This document shows, piece by piece, positions 33,801 to 43,382 of a stretch of DNA of 50,857 bases. Numbering within the stretch: position 1 is the stretch's first letter; each line of letters opens with the position of its first letter. This DNA comes from an uncultured Bacteroidia bacterium. GTDB taxonomy: Bacteria > Bacteroidota > Bacteroidia > JANWVE01. Both the position numbers and the translations under genes were made by a program. The stretch is taken from positions 1 to 50,857 of the forward strand of contig CALIZB010000074.1 of the NCBI GenBank assembly GCA_938028625.1, read 5' to 3'. Below the pieces are notes generated by a model. It saw only the letters and a list, made by a program, of their open reading frames with translations. It searched no databases and was not told the DNA's origin.

Positions 33801-35174
33801 GGTAGTGGCTGAAGTGGTGGCGTAATAGCTGTAAGGTCCTCCGTTTACGCTTCGGTAAATGACATATTCCTGTACAAATACAGGGTTGTTGGAAGCATTG
33901 GGTATCCAGTTCAGTACAATATGATTAGAAGCTGTACCTGCACAGGATAAAGTAGGTGGTAGCAAAATCGGCATCGGGTCTACGTACACATTTATGGTTT
34001 TTGAAGTTACTTTGGGTAGAGGACAACCGTTATCTGACGCAGTAATAACAAAAATATAAGGAGTCGTTTTTACATCATTACAGGAGGGCGTCCAACATAA
34101 ATTACTTGTAATACTACTATTTCCGGTAACCGTAGGGAATGTAGCCGTATAAGGACTGCTTAAAATAGCACTGCTTCCGCTCATAGTAATAATGTCCGAA
34201 GTATTGGCATCTGTTAAGGTAATGGGGTGGCATGCGGTAAGCCCTGCGGTAAAATGCAAATCGCCCCCTACTACACTTGGCGGCAGGTTTATATTAGGAG
34301 GTGCATTAGGCGGACAGTTCCCAACAATAATTTGAAAATCCCTCCGTATTACTCCGATAAGCTGACTGCCCCTGAATTCTTTTACCTGTACGCCTACTAC
34401 ATATACCCCTGGATTTTTAGGGTGCATTTTTAGCTCTCCATTTACAGCATTGATATTGATAAACGCACCCCCTATTGTGCCAAAAGCCGTAGTAGGTCCA
34501 TATCCTGTTGCCCAAGAAACATTAGTATAAGGGCCCGGATTAGGTGGAGTAGGCATAGGAAAAGCGCTACTTCCACCAGTATATGGAGTAACAAAAGAGA
34601 ATTCCAACACATCGCCGTCAGGGTCAATGGCATTAAAGTTCATATTTACCGTATCATTCATACAGATATAGGGAATAGGGTCAAGATAAAAACGCGGCGA
34701 ACTGTTACACAAAGCAGGATTTCTTATTTCTGTATAATACGTAATGCCTGCTGTAAGAGGACTGTTAAGATTTACAATAGCTCCATTTCGGCAACAGCGT
34801 TGCCATACCGCATAATATCCACCTGGATTGTCATCTAAATACTGCTCAAAAATATACACACCTTTCTTCAAACATTGCAGACTGGGGGTGCTACAATTAG
34901 CCCCGCTGACCAAAGAAACGTCTGTTTCAGAAAATAAAGAACTCGTAACCGAAGCATAAAAAGAATTTGAAGAAAGCGTATAAATAGCAATGGTAACATT
35001 AGCATCAAATGGAACAGTACTGTTACTGCAATCTCTAAAAACTTCTAATCTAAACCTATACACGCCTCCACCAAGACATACATACGTCAAGTCTCCGCCT
35101 ACAATATGCGTGGCAAAACTTTGTAAACCAGAGCAGAAGAACAATATCAGTATAAAAAAGATGCGATTTTTCAT
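30864..35174 (-). CDS. Giant T9SS-secreted FN3-like protein with gliding-motility C-terminal domain
   Basis: 1436 residues. A signal peptide (about 1-21) is followed by the N-terminal THIVGGDLTYVCLGGGVYRF region typical of large Bacteroidota surface proteins. There are then many fibronectin-III-like units with YxYKI and LNWTPY-type strands alternating from about residue 400 to 1340. The C-terminal 90 residues (LYVPTAFTPNGDGENDFF, then FDRWGRVVFES and WNGKVN) are the CHU_C/TIGR04131 type-B sorting domain recognised by type IX secretion. It is likely a surface adhesin or scaffold. Type-B substrates usually sit beside a PorP/SprF partner; none is present here. Confidence 0.93.
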   Translation of the reverse strand: MKNRIFFILILFFCSGLQSFATHIVGGDLTYVCLGGGVYRFRLEVFRDCSNSTVPFDANVTIAIYTLSSNSFYASVTSSLFSETDVSLVSGANCSTPSLQCLKKGVYIFEQYLDDNPGGYYAVWQRCCRNGAIVNLNSPLTAGITYYTEIRNPALCNSSPRFYLDPIPYICMNDTVNMNFNAIDPDGDVLEFSFVTPYTGGSSAFPMPTPPNPGPYTNVSWATGYGPTTAFGTIGGAFININAVNGELKMHPKNPGVYVVGVQVKEFRGSQLIGVIRRDFQIIVGNCPPNAPPNINLPPSVVGGDLHFTAGLTACHPITLTDANTSDIITMSGSSAILSSPYTATFPTVTGNSSITSNLCWTPSCNDVKTTPYIFVITASDNGCPLPKVTSKTINVYVDPMPILLPPTLSCAGTASNHIVLNWIPNASNNPVFVQEYVIYRSVNGGPYSYYATTSATTFTDVAVTPTDNTYCYKISTKNKCLAEGSFSNEVCSLPQLSPNLLCNLTILGTNQIQINWNNPVSNTATWQFVIERSFNGGPYTFLTTLPNTAASYIDNTAINAASNSYCYRIKILNTCEVTASPYSFDVCTRPPTPEVRVATVITTGTTTGVNEIQWIQPNFNGSITQYELYHRPNNLGPWNLIATFSASLAGLMTYTHTSINTQTQTNAYLVRTYDNCAKTSDDSPLHETINLTTSTPAVKTVKLDWTAYQGWKNGVLRYVILRKTASASTFTAIDSVAGNILTYNDINVSCSQTYIYKILARENAGNYQNSYSDEESANPYDNTPVLPAYLRSVSVSKTDEINGEVTIRINASTDYRRKSYRIYRGENASTPVYIGDYINPATGVLTFADTGLNTKNNTYTYYITVTDSCNNPESVPTVSHTTMNLTATGSLGAIILNWTPYIGFPVLDKYVVERSRDGINYFEVDTLPAGVTYTTDTVSCVPYYYRVRATELGGNAEFSYSDTSGARAVDPIPPQINYLRRVTVLTTSSTNGSVQLDWNLSVARDVKQYLIYRKETSSSTYSLIGFTNGTTKTFTDFGLNTRDLTYDYKMQVLDSCDNVSVDFTTEHTTINVTAVGSEEKNLISWTPYVGWEVDKYQLFRNGALIKTLNNNEFSYTDTNVVCNRKYDYQIKAVELNGLNEISYSDTSSAIPYKLRLPENKYLARATVVQDKEVLLEWLKTKEKGTVGYRIYKKRKDGINTWQLIHTTSTVNDTSYVDKDVEVDKYSYAYKVAVLDECGNESLHSNEAHTILLTGFIPKPFQNQLNWTAYKEWQGNVSKYEVYRRVPNGTYSSTPLFTGTSSDFAYLDDQLIDSDGAFYIYKIVAYEGSGGLNQISESNEITLIQEPTLYVPTAFTPNGDGENDFFDIKGVHICQFNLQVFDRWGRVVFESNSLDNKWNGKVNDELSPVTVFAYIIKVKSCTGKTIEKAGTVTLIR

Positions 35175-35366
35175 TCAAACAGTAAAAATAGTAAATTTTT
35201 GATAATATCCCATCAATAAGTATTCATTTCTGACAGTTGTAAAAGTTCTGTACAGATAAAATCAAAAAAACATGCCTTCTATTCCATAAAAAAGAGATTT
35301 TATACACTCATAAAAAATACCTGACAACACAATACAAAAAAACAAACATAAAATTGCGTGGCATGC

Positions 35367-35414
35367 GTATAGAATTTACAAAATTGTTTGATAATTTTGC
35401 GGCAAATTCTATAC
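35367..35414. promoter_or_regulatory. Nested inverted repeat at the gapA promoter
   Basis: Outer arms GTATAGAATTT (35367-35377) and AAATTCTATAC (35404-35414) are a perfect 11-bp inverted repeat. Inner arms CAAAATT (35379-35385) and AATTTTG (35393-35399) are a perfect 7-bp one. The promoter box TAATTTTG (35392-35399) coincides with the inner right arm, so most of the structure lies upstream of the expected transcription start. That favours a DNA operator over an RNA hairpin. Confidence 0.55.
35392..35399 (+). promoter_or_regulatory. TAnnTTTG promoter box of gapA
   Basis: TAATTTTG, 26 nt before the gapA ATG and inside the nested inverted repeat. The rest of the 251-nt spacer (35175-35391) is AT-rich with no gene seen. 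Confidence 0.6.
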
Positions 35415-35422
35415 AAAAATAA

Positions 35423-36421
<999 letters not shown>

Positions 36422-36445
36422 TTTTAACTGATTTTATACATAAAG

Positions 36446-36471
36446 GCAGGGCAGTTCTGTCCTGCTTTTTT
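36446..36471 (+). terminator. Rho-independent terminator of gapA
   Basis: GCAGGGCAG / CTGTCCTGC form a 9-bp stem (one G-U) with a very short loop, followed by TTTTTT, about 25 nt past the gapA stop. Confidence 0.85.
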
Positions 36472-36562
36472 ACAACTCTTCCTGAACGAAGAGATTAACA
36501 AATTTGTTCAGAAAAAAAAAGACAAGAATGTTAGTAGTTTTGCGTAAAATGAATTATCTACA

Positions 36563-36570
36563 TAACTTTG
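36563..36570 (+). promoter_or_regulatory. TAnnTTTG promoter box of the photolyase gene
   Basis: TAACTTTG, 9 nt before the ATG at 36580; a TTG in the box rules out the longer frame from 36568. Confidence 0.6.
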
Positions 36571-36579
36571 CACTTGTTT

Positions 36580-37899
36580 ATGGAAAAAGTAAGTGTTTTT
36601 TGGTTTCGCAGAGACTTGCGACTATATGACAACACAGGTCTTTATTATGCACTTAGTAAAGATACACCTGTTTTACCTATTTTCATTTTTGATAAAAATA
36701 TTTTAGATAAACTAACTAACAAACAAGATAAACGCGTTCAGTTTATTTATGAAACCTTAAAAGAAATCAGAAGTCAAGTTCCTGCACTCAGAGTATTACA
36801 TGGTACTCCACTACAAGTATGGCAGGATTTAACTGAAAAGTTTAATATAGAAGCGGTTTATGCTAATCATGACTATGAACCCTATGCTCGTGAAAGAGAT
36901 ATTTTAGTACAGGATTTTTTGCAGTCCAAAAGCATACCGTTTTATACCTACAAAGACCAGGTAATCTTTGAAAAAGATGAACTCCTTAAAGCAGATAAAA
37001 CTCCTTATACGGTATACACTCCTTACATGAAAAAATGGCGGGCTACGTTAGATATGCAACAACTTAATTCGTTTCCGTCAGAAAAATTAGTGTATAATTT
37101 TTACAAACAACCTTATCCCTTCCCAAAATTGCAAGACATTGGCTTCATATCTGACCCTGACTTTGAATTTCCCCAAAAAGAAATTTCTCCGAAAATCATT
37201 CAGGAATACCAAAAAAAACGCGACATTCCTGCTGTTCAAGGCACGTCAAGGTTAAGTATGCATCTCCGTTTTGGGACACGCAGTGTGAGAGAACTTATCC
37301 GAAAAGCCTTTACACTAAGCGAAACTTGGGTCAATGAAATGATATGGCGGGAATTTTATATGATGATTTTATGGCATTTTCCTCATGTAACCGAAAAAGC
37401 CTTTAAGCCTGAATACGACAATATCGTGTGGGAAAATAATCCTGAACATTTTGAACTTTGGTGTCAAGGTAAAACAGGGTATCCTCTCGTAGACGCAGGC
37501 ATGCGCGAACTTAATGCCACTGGTTACATGCACAACCGCGCACGCATGGTAACTGCAAGTTTTTTAATCAAAGACCTTTTGATAGACTGGCGTTGGGGCG
37601 AAAAATACTTTGCTGAAAAACTTCTAGATTTTGAGCTAGCCTCTAATAACGGTGGTTGGCAATGGGTAGCAGGTTCAGGCTGTGACGGTTCTCCGTATTT
37701 TAGAGTGTTTAATCCCATCTTACAACAACAAAAATTTGACCCCAAAATGGAATATATCAAAAAATGGATACCTGAATATGGTACTCCTGATTATCCCGCG
37801 CCTATCATAGAACACGAATTTGCAAAAAATAGAGCTTTGGAACGATACAGTGAAGTATTACCCCAAAAAGAGAAAAAAGCCAAAAAAATGGAGGAGTAG
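36580..37899 (+). CDS. phrB: Deoxyribodipyrimidine photolyase, class I
   Basis: Light-driven repair of cyclobutane pyrimidine dimers. The 439-residue protein has an N-terminal antenna domain (VSVFWFRRDLRLYDNTGL) and a C-terminal FAD domain. The latter shows WVNEMIWREFYMMIL, TGYMHNRARMVTASFLIKDL, DWRWGEKYF and ASNNGGWQWVAGSGCD, the standard photolyase block with the electron-transfer Trp residues in place. The folate or deazaflavin antenna cannot be settled by eye. CPD photolyase is more likely than a 6-4 photolyase or cryptochrome given the NNGGWQW motif. Together with uvrB and nth this makes three DNA-repair genes in the window, not clustered. Confidence 0.93.
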   Translation: MEKVSVFWFRRDLRLYDNTGLYYALSKDTPVLPIFIFDKNILDKLTNKQDKRVQFIYETLKEIRSQVPALRVLHGTPLQVWQDLTEKFNIEAVYANHDYEPYARERDILVQDFLQSKSIPFYTYKDQVIFEKDELLKADKTPYTVYTPYMKKWRATLDMQQLNSFPSEKLVYNFYKQPYPFPKLQDIGFISDPDFEFPQKEISPKIIQEYQKKRDIPAVQGTSRLSMHLRFGTRSVRELIRKAFTLSETWVNEMIWREFYMMILWHFPHVTEKAFKPEYDNIVWENNPEHFELWCQGKTGYPLVDAGMRELNATGYMHNRARMVTASFLIKDLLIDWRWGEKYFAEKLLDFELASNNGGWQWVAGSGCDGSPYFRVFNPILQQQKFDPKMEYIKKWIPEYGTPDYPAPIIEHEFAKNRALERYSEVLPQKEKKAKKMEE

Positions 37900-38015
37900 T
37901 GCACAATCAGCATCTTTACTTAATATTTTTTTGAGCAAAAATATTGTTAATGTACGCAACATGTAAAACGTACATTTTTTATCAATAATTTTCTCCACTT
38001 TACCTTGAAAAACTC

Positions 38016-38023
38016 TATTTTTG
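38016..38023 (+). promoter_or_regulatory. TAnnTTTG promoter box of the DUF5686 gene
   Basis: TATTTTTG with a 3-nt gap (GCT) to the ATG at 38027; the upstream TTG alternative overlaps the box. Confidence 0.65.
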
Positions 38024-38026
38024 GCT

Positions 38027-40579
38027 ATGTTTTGGAGAATTTCTTTATGTTTGTGCCTGTTATGCCTTGCTGTTTCGCCTGCTGGCGCACAAAACTATAC
38101 TGTTTATGGCATAATTAAAGACAGTCTTACTCAAGAACCTGTACCTTATACAGCTGTTCAGATAAAAGGTACAAATATCGGTACGGCGAGCAACGTAAAA
38201 GGAGAATATATAATAGTTACTGCTCAAAATCCTGTAACCTTGCAGTTTGTATTTATGGGTTACCGTACCAAAGAAGTTACCCTTAATCTCAACAGTTCCA
38301 AAACACAACACAACGTATTTCTTAATCCTAACGTCATAGAAACCAAAGAGGTAGTGATTAACGCAAGAGATAACCCTGCTATTCGTATTATCAAAAAAGC
38401 TATTAAGCAAAAAGAAGAAAACAATGCCAAAGTTGACCGCTGGCAGGCAAGCTCGTATTCTAAACTATTCATTGAATTAGACAGCCTGTCTATGAAAATA
38501 ATAGGTGCAATGAATAAAACAGAAACCAACTCCGATAAAAAAAATAAAAAAGATAACACGGTTACTTTGGATAAAGAAAAAGACCTGAATGCCTTTGTGT
38601 TAGAAAATATCTCTACGACTTATTTTGAAAAACCGAATAAATACAAAGAAATTGTACATGCTACGCGGGTAAGCGGAAGCAAAGAATCTTTCAGCATGTT
38701 ACCCTCCTTTGATTTACTGCAAACGAATTTCTACCATAATAACGTGGAAGTAATAGGATTAAACCTTGTTAGCCCTATTGCTGATGGGGCTTTGCTATAT
38801 TACAACTATGAATTAGAAGGTTCTTTTTATCAAAATGGACGAAAAACTTACAAAATTAATTTTGAACCTATTACCAATACGGGCCCTACCTTTAAAGGAA
38901 CAGTATTTATAGACGCAGATACGTATGCCTTGCAGTATGTAGATGTAGTCAATCCAGGAATAGTAAATGTAAATTTTGTTACGGGATTTCATATCCGTCA
39001 GCAGTACAGCTTGGTGGATACTTTATGGTTAGTTTCTGAAAGTGTTTCCGATTTTGATTTTAGTATAGGACTTGGATTGTTTGCTGTAAAAGGACGCGCA
39101 AATAGTTTGGCAAGGTTCAAAGATTATCAGTTTCCTAATCAAAAGCAAAAACGTTTTTTTAATAATGAACTTATGCGCTTTGATAAAGAGTCTATGAATA
39201 AAGATAGCGCGTATTGGGAGAATAAAAGACAAGTAAAACTCTCTGATATAGAACGTAAAGCCTATAAAAAAGCAGATTCCATAGAAAAAATACAGGATTC
39301 GTTAGCAAAATCTCCTGACAGTCTAAAGTATAAGAATAAACGGGTTTTTATGGGAATCTCAGAAGAGAAGATGCAGGCAAGATTAAACCCATTAACCTTA
39401 CGGTTTAAGTACGGAAAAATTGGTTTAGATTTAGAAAATAGCGACTTTAACACCGTAGAAGGATACACTATGGGCTTAGCGTTTAGTACAAATGAAGTTT
39501 TTTCTAAAAAATTTACTTTGCAGGCCACTTCCCGATGGGGCTTTTCAGACAAAAAAGCAAAATGGAATATAAAAGGAGAATACACTTTTTCTAAAAAATA
39601 CCGCTTAAAAATGTATGCTCAGCAACGTTTTGACTGCGTGATGATTGGTGATGAAGACATGATGGATAAATCTATCAATGCCATATATTGTCTAGTAGCA
39701 AAATTAAACTATGCCAAATATAACTATATTTTTGATTATCAGTGGGGAATGTCGGTACGTTTTCCAAACAACATAAAAGGAAAATGGGGAGTATATTATC
39801 AGTCTTTACACAATGCAATAAATAAAAGTGATTATAGTTTGGTGAAAAGCAGGGATTATACTCCTAATCTGGCTATACCTGAATTTGAACAGTGTGTATT
39901 GCATACAGAATGGCAATTTGTATTTGCACAGCCTTACATTACTTCTCCCAACGGACGTATCAATATAGGAGATTCTAAATATCCAAAACTGAATGTAAAA
40001 ATACAGTATGCTTTACCTAATATTATTCGCAGTAATGTAGAATATATACGCGGAGAAATTCAACTTTTTGATGAGATTAACCTTAAAAGATGGGGTAAAA
40101 GCACTTGGAAAGCCACAGCAGGTAAAATACTTGGTAATTATTTACCGTATCCTATTTTGAATATATTTAGAGGTAATCAAACTGTGGCATATAACGAGCA
40201 TTTTAACGTGATGCGCTATTATGAATTTATGGCTGATGAATACCTTACTTTTTACTACGACCATGATTTTGGTGGACTTTTCATGAACCGAATTCCTTGG
40301 ATAAAAAAATACAAACTCCGTAATGTGGCAGGTTTTCGTTTGGCCTCGGGGAGCATTCAGCATCAACATACAGAAAAAGCTATTGGCAGAAACATTTACC
40401 CTGACCAGACGCAGTTTTTACCTATGCAAAGTCCGTTCCGTGAACCTTACATGGAAGCAGGAGTAGGTATTGCAAATATTTTCAAAATCCTTCGCGTAGA
40501 TATGTGGTGGCGTTTGAATTATCATCAGCCGAATGTAAGAAACTGGAATATCTGTGGCACGTTAAACTTTAAACTTTGA
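38027..40579 (+). CDS. DUF5686 outer-membrane barrel with carboxypeptidase-like regulatory domain
   Basis: 850 residues. A signal peptide (about 1-22, ending PAGAQ) is followed by a CarboxypepD_reg-like domain (about 24-105, with VYGIIKDSLTQEPVPYTAVQIKG and FVFMGYRTKEVTL). A DUF5686-type region with helical ATHxSxSKESFSMLPS and YYNYELEGSFY segments and a long beta-barrel run to the C-terminus, which ends GTLNFKL. The family sits in the Bacteroidota outer membrane; its transport role is unknown. No SusD partner or TonB box is evident, so it is not a standard SusC. It appears monocistronic. Confidence 0.87.
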   Translation: MFWRISLCLCLLCLAVSPAGAQNYTVYGIIKDSLTQEPVPYTAVQIKGTNIGTASNVKGEYIIVTAQNPVTLQFVFMGYRTKEVTLNLNSSKTQHNVFLNPNVIETKEVVINARDNPAIRIIKKAIKQKEENNAKVDRWQASSYSKLFIELDSLSMKIIGAMNKTETNSDKKNKKDNTVTLDKEKDLNAFVLENISTTYFEKPNKYKEIVHATRVSGSKESFSMLPSFDLLQTNFYHNNVEVIGLNLVSPIADGALLYYNYELEGSFYQNGRKTYKINFEPITNTGPTFKGTVFIDADTYALQYVDVVNPGIVNVNFVTGFHIRQQYSLVDTLWLVSESVSDFDFSIGLGLFAVKGRANSLARFKDYQFPNQKQKRFFNNELMRFDKESMNKDSAYWENKRQVKLSDIERKAYKKADSIEKIQDSLAKSPDSLKYKNKRVFMGISEEKMQARLNPLTLRFKYGKIGLDLENSDFNTVEGYTMGLAFSTNEVFSKKFTLQATSRWGFSDKKAKWNIKGEYTFSKKYRLKMYAQQRFDCVMIGDEDMMDKSINAIYCLVAKLNYAKYNYIFDYQWGMSVRFPNNIKGKWGVYYQSLHNAINKSDYSLVKSRDYTPNLAIPEFEQCVLHTEWQFVFAQPYITSPNGRINIGDSKYPKLNVKIQYALPNIIRSNVEYIRGEIQLFDEINLKRWGKSTWKATAGKILGNYLPYPILNIFRGNQTVAYNEHFNVMRYYEFMADEYLTFYYDHDFGGLFMNRIPWIKKYKLRNVAGFRLASGSIQHQHTEKAIGRNIYPDQTQFLPMQSPFREPYMEAGVGIANIFKILRVDMWWRLNYHQPNVRNWNICGTLNFKL

Positions 40580-40655
40580 GTTATTAGTTTTTGGCTTTTT
40601 GCAAAATAAAGAAAAAATACGTATTATTACTTATTTTTATCTTGTTTTTCCATCA

Positions 40656-40663
40656 TAACTTTG
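40656..40663 (+). promoter_or_regulatory. TAnnTTTG promoter box of the TPR-CHAT gene
   Basis: TAACTTTG with a 4-nt gap (CAGT) to the ATG at 40668. Confidence 0.65.
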
Positions 40664-40667
40664 CAGT

Positions 40668-43364
40668 ATGACTAAAAATATTATTGTACTGGCAGTTTAT
40701 TTATGTTATTGCATGCAGTTGTATGCACAGCAAAACAATCTTAAAGACAGTCTTTACATATATCATAATCAGTTTAATTTCAGAAAATCAAATGAAGCAG
40801 GAGAAAAACTAATAAAACTTCTTTCAGAAAAAGATAAAAAAGATACTGCGTACAGTAATATACTTAATATACAGTTCAGAAATAACCTTTTTTTAAAGAA
40901 CTATAAGAAATGCCTTAATTATGCCAAAGAAGACAGCGTTTTACAAGAAAACTTTAAAGAGAAGAAAGATAGTATTTATTATATCATAAATGCGAGAGCT
41001 ATCAATAATTTAGGAATAGCATATAAAAATTTAGAGGAGTATAAAAAAGCAGAAAGATGTTATTTATATGTTTTAGAATACTCAAAAAGTAAGTTTGGAG
41101 AATATCATATAAGCTATTCTAATGCATGCAATGATATAGCCATACTATATCTAAACATAAGTGAGTGGTCAAAATCGGAGATTTTTTTCAGAAAAGGCTT
41201 GCAAATAGATAAAAAAATTATTGGTGATACGCATTTAGACTATGCTTTATCCTGTAATAATCTGGGCTTACTGTATCAAATTATTGGCAATACAGAAAAG
41301 GCTATGGAGTATTACAGGTATGCACTTAATGTTTTTAATACAAATAAAGCATACAAAAATCCAAGATATCCTCAGATGATAAATAACCTTGCTACTTTGT
41401 ATGCAAAAATTGGTTTGCGGGATTCTGCATTGTCTTTATACCGCAGAAATCTGTCTGTTATAGAAAGTATTGACAATAAAAACCACCCTGATTATTTTAT
41501 GACCTTATTCAATATTGCAAAAATATATTATGTGGATAGAAAAATAGATAGTTCTGAACACTACTTACATCAGATAGAAGCTAATTACGAATTTAGTCAT
41601 AATCCGCAGAATATGTACAATATCAATCTATTGAAAGCAAAATTATTTTATGCTAAAAAAGAATATCAGAAATCAGATAGTATTTTAGACAGTTTCATAG
41701 AAAAAACTGAACGCAGAGATAAAACAAGCCATATCAATAGCTTAATTATTAAAATTTTAGCTAATCCAAAATATAATCCTGAAATACTAAAAAAAGTGGA
41801 AAAAATATATCAAAGAGTTTTATATGACATTGAAAATACTATATATGCTATGTCAGAACTTGAAAAAGAGAAGTTTCTGGAAGAGTATATTTATTTTGCA
41901 AGAGATGTAATACTTTTAGCAGCATATACTTACAACACTCCTGAACTGAATAAGTACGCATATAATATTATTTTGGCAACCAAAGGTATAGTTGTTACAG
42001 ACAAAGAAAAAATAAAAACACGAATACTAAACAGTAATGATACTATACTAAAGCATCAGTTTATAACATGGAAACAACTTAAAAACATGTATGTCAAAAT
42101 ACAAAATCTGTCAAGCGAAGAACTGCAAAAAAAGAAAATTAACCCAGATAGGGTAAAAAAAGAATTAGACAGTCTAGAAAAAGAAATTTCCATAAAAAGT
42201 GAGGTATTTAATAAAACGTTCAAATTTAAATTTCATACTTGGGATACAATTCAAAATGCACTTAAAGAAAAGCAGGCAGCTATGGAAATTTTCAGGATAA
42301 ATTTTGCTGATATTATGTATCATGCAAAAGATAGTATAATTTATGGTGCAGTTATTATTAAAAAACAAGATGATAGTCCGAGTATCGTTGTATTGCCTAA
42401 TTTTAATGAAAATAGCGTACTTACTAACTATCGCAGAAGTATTTCAAGTAAAATAAAAGATAAGGAAACATACCAATATTTATGGTTACCATTAAAACAA
42501 AGACTTAAAGGAGTTAAAGAAATATATTTTTCCGCTGAAGGTATTTATTATCAGGTTAATTTGAATACTTTACTTAATCCTGCTACACAAAAATATGTCA
42601 TAGATGAAACAAAAATAATTCATTTAACCTGTACAAGAGATATCCTGAATAAAAAGAATTTTATCACAAAAAACAACTATATGATAGGAAACCCTAAATT
42701 TGACACAGGAATAGAACAAGAAAATGAAAAACCCAAACAAGAACGTACATTTGAGAGCTTTTTTGAAAATATAAGCCAATTAGAAGGGGCAGAAAAAGAA
42801 GTAAAGCAAATTTCTGATATGCTACCGAATACAAAAATTGTAACTGGCATAAATGCCACAGAAGAATATGTTAAATCCATTAAAAATCCACGCATTTTGC
42901 ATATTGCTACACATGGATACTTCATAAAAGGAAGGTATCAAAGTTCTACTCAAGCCATGTTAAATGCAGGATTACTTTTTGCAGGAGTAGTAGACTATGA
43001 CCGTATGGACACTCACCCTTTAGACAAAGAAGACGGCAAACTCACCGCTTTTGAAGTGATGAACATGGAATTAGATAGTACAGAACTGGTTGTACTAAGC
43101 GCCTGCGAAACAGGTCTTGGACAAGTAAGCAAAGAAGGGGTATACGGCTTACAACGTGCCTTTAAGGTTGCAGGAGCTCAAACAATTATCATGAGTTTAT
43201 GGAAAGTAAATGATGAAGCTACGCAGTCACTTATGACAAAATTCTACGAAAACTGGCAGAAAAAAAAGATGGATAAACGTGTAGCCTTTGAAACCGCCCA
43301 GAAAGAAATTAGAAAAGAATATAAAGAACCGTATTACTGGGGTGCTTTTGTGATCATTGAATAA
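40668..43364 (+). CDS. Secreted TPR-CHAT caspase-like protease
   Basis: 898 residues. A signal peptide (about 1-20, ending LYAQ) is followed by about eight TPR repeats of the kinesin-light-chain type (about 100-330, such as INNLGIAYKNLEEYKKAERCY). A helical linker leads to a C-terminal CHAT domain (about 560-898). The caspase-like dyad is intact: His749 in HIATHGY and Cys813 in LSACETGLG, followed by GLQRAFKVAGAQTIIMSLW. CHAT proteases cleave proteins, and TPR repeats usually sense or recruit partners. The signal peptide places it in the periplasm or outside, unlike cytoplasmic CHAT effectors of CRISPR systems. No protease target is recognisable next door. Confidence 0.92.
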   Translation: MTKNIIVLAVYLCYCMQLYAQQNNLKDSLYIYHNQFNFRKSNEAGEKLIKLLSEKDKKDTAYSNILNIQFRNNLFLKNYKKCLNYAKEDSVLQENFKEKKDSIYYIINARAINNLGIAYKNLEEYKKAERCYLYVLEYSKSKFGEYHISYSNACNDIAILYLNISEWSKSEIFFRKGLQIDKKIIGDTHLDYALSCNNLGLLYQIIGNTEKAMEYYRYALNVFNTNKAYKNPRYPQMINNLATLYAKIGLRDSALSLYRRNLSVIESIDNKNHPDYFMTLFNIAKIYYVDRKIDSSEHYLHQIEANYEFSHNPQNMYNINLLKAKLFYAKKEYQKSDSILDSFIEKTERRDKTSHINSLIIKILANPKYNPEILKKVEKIYQRVLYDIENTIYAMSELEKEKFLEEYIYFARDVILLAAYTYNTPELNKYAYNIILATKGIVVTDKEKIKTRILNSNDTILKHQFITWKQLKNMYVKIQNLSSEELQKKKINPDRVKKELDSLEKEISIKSEVFNKTFKFKFHTWDTIQNALKEKQAAMEIFRINFADIMYHAKDSIIYGAVIIKKQDDSPSIVVLPNFNENSVLTNYRRSISSKIKDKETYQYLWLPLKQRLKGVKEIYFSAEGIYYQVNLNTLLNPATQKYVIDETKIIHLTCTRDILNKKNFITKNNYMIGNPKFDTGIEQENEKPKQERTFESFFENISQLEGAEKEVKQISDMLPNTKIVTGINATEEYVKSIKNPRILHIATHGYFIKGRYQSSTQAMLNAGLLFAGVVDYDRMDTHPLDKEDGKLTAFEVMNMELDSTELVVLSACETGLGQVSKEGVYGLQRAFKVAGAQTIIMSLWKVNDEATQSLMTKFYENWQKKKMDKRVAFETAQKEIRKEYKEPYYWGAFVIIE

Positions 43365-43382
43365 AAAATCTGTCTTATTCTG

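Noticed and set aside
30864-35174. Internal DNA repeats in the giant surface-protein gene
   Set aside because: The repetition is at the protein level (FN3-like units); the nucleotide copies have diverged and show no sign of recent duplication.
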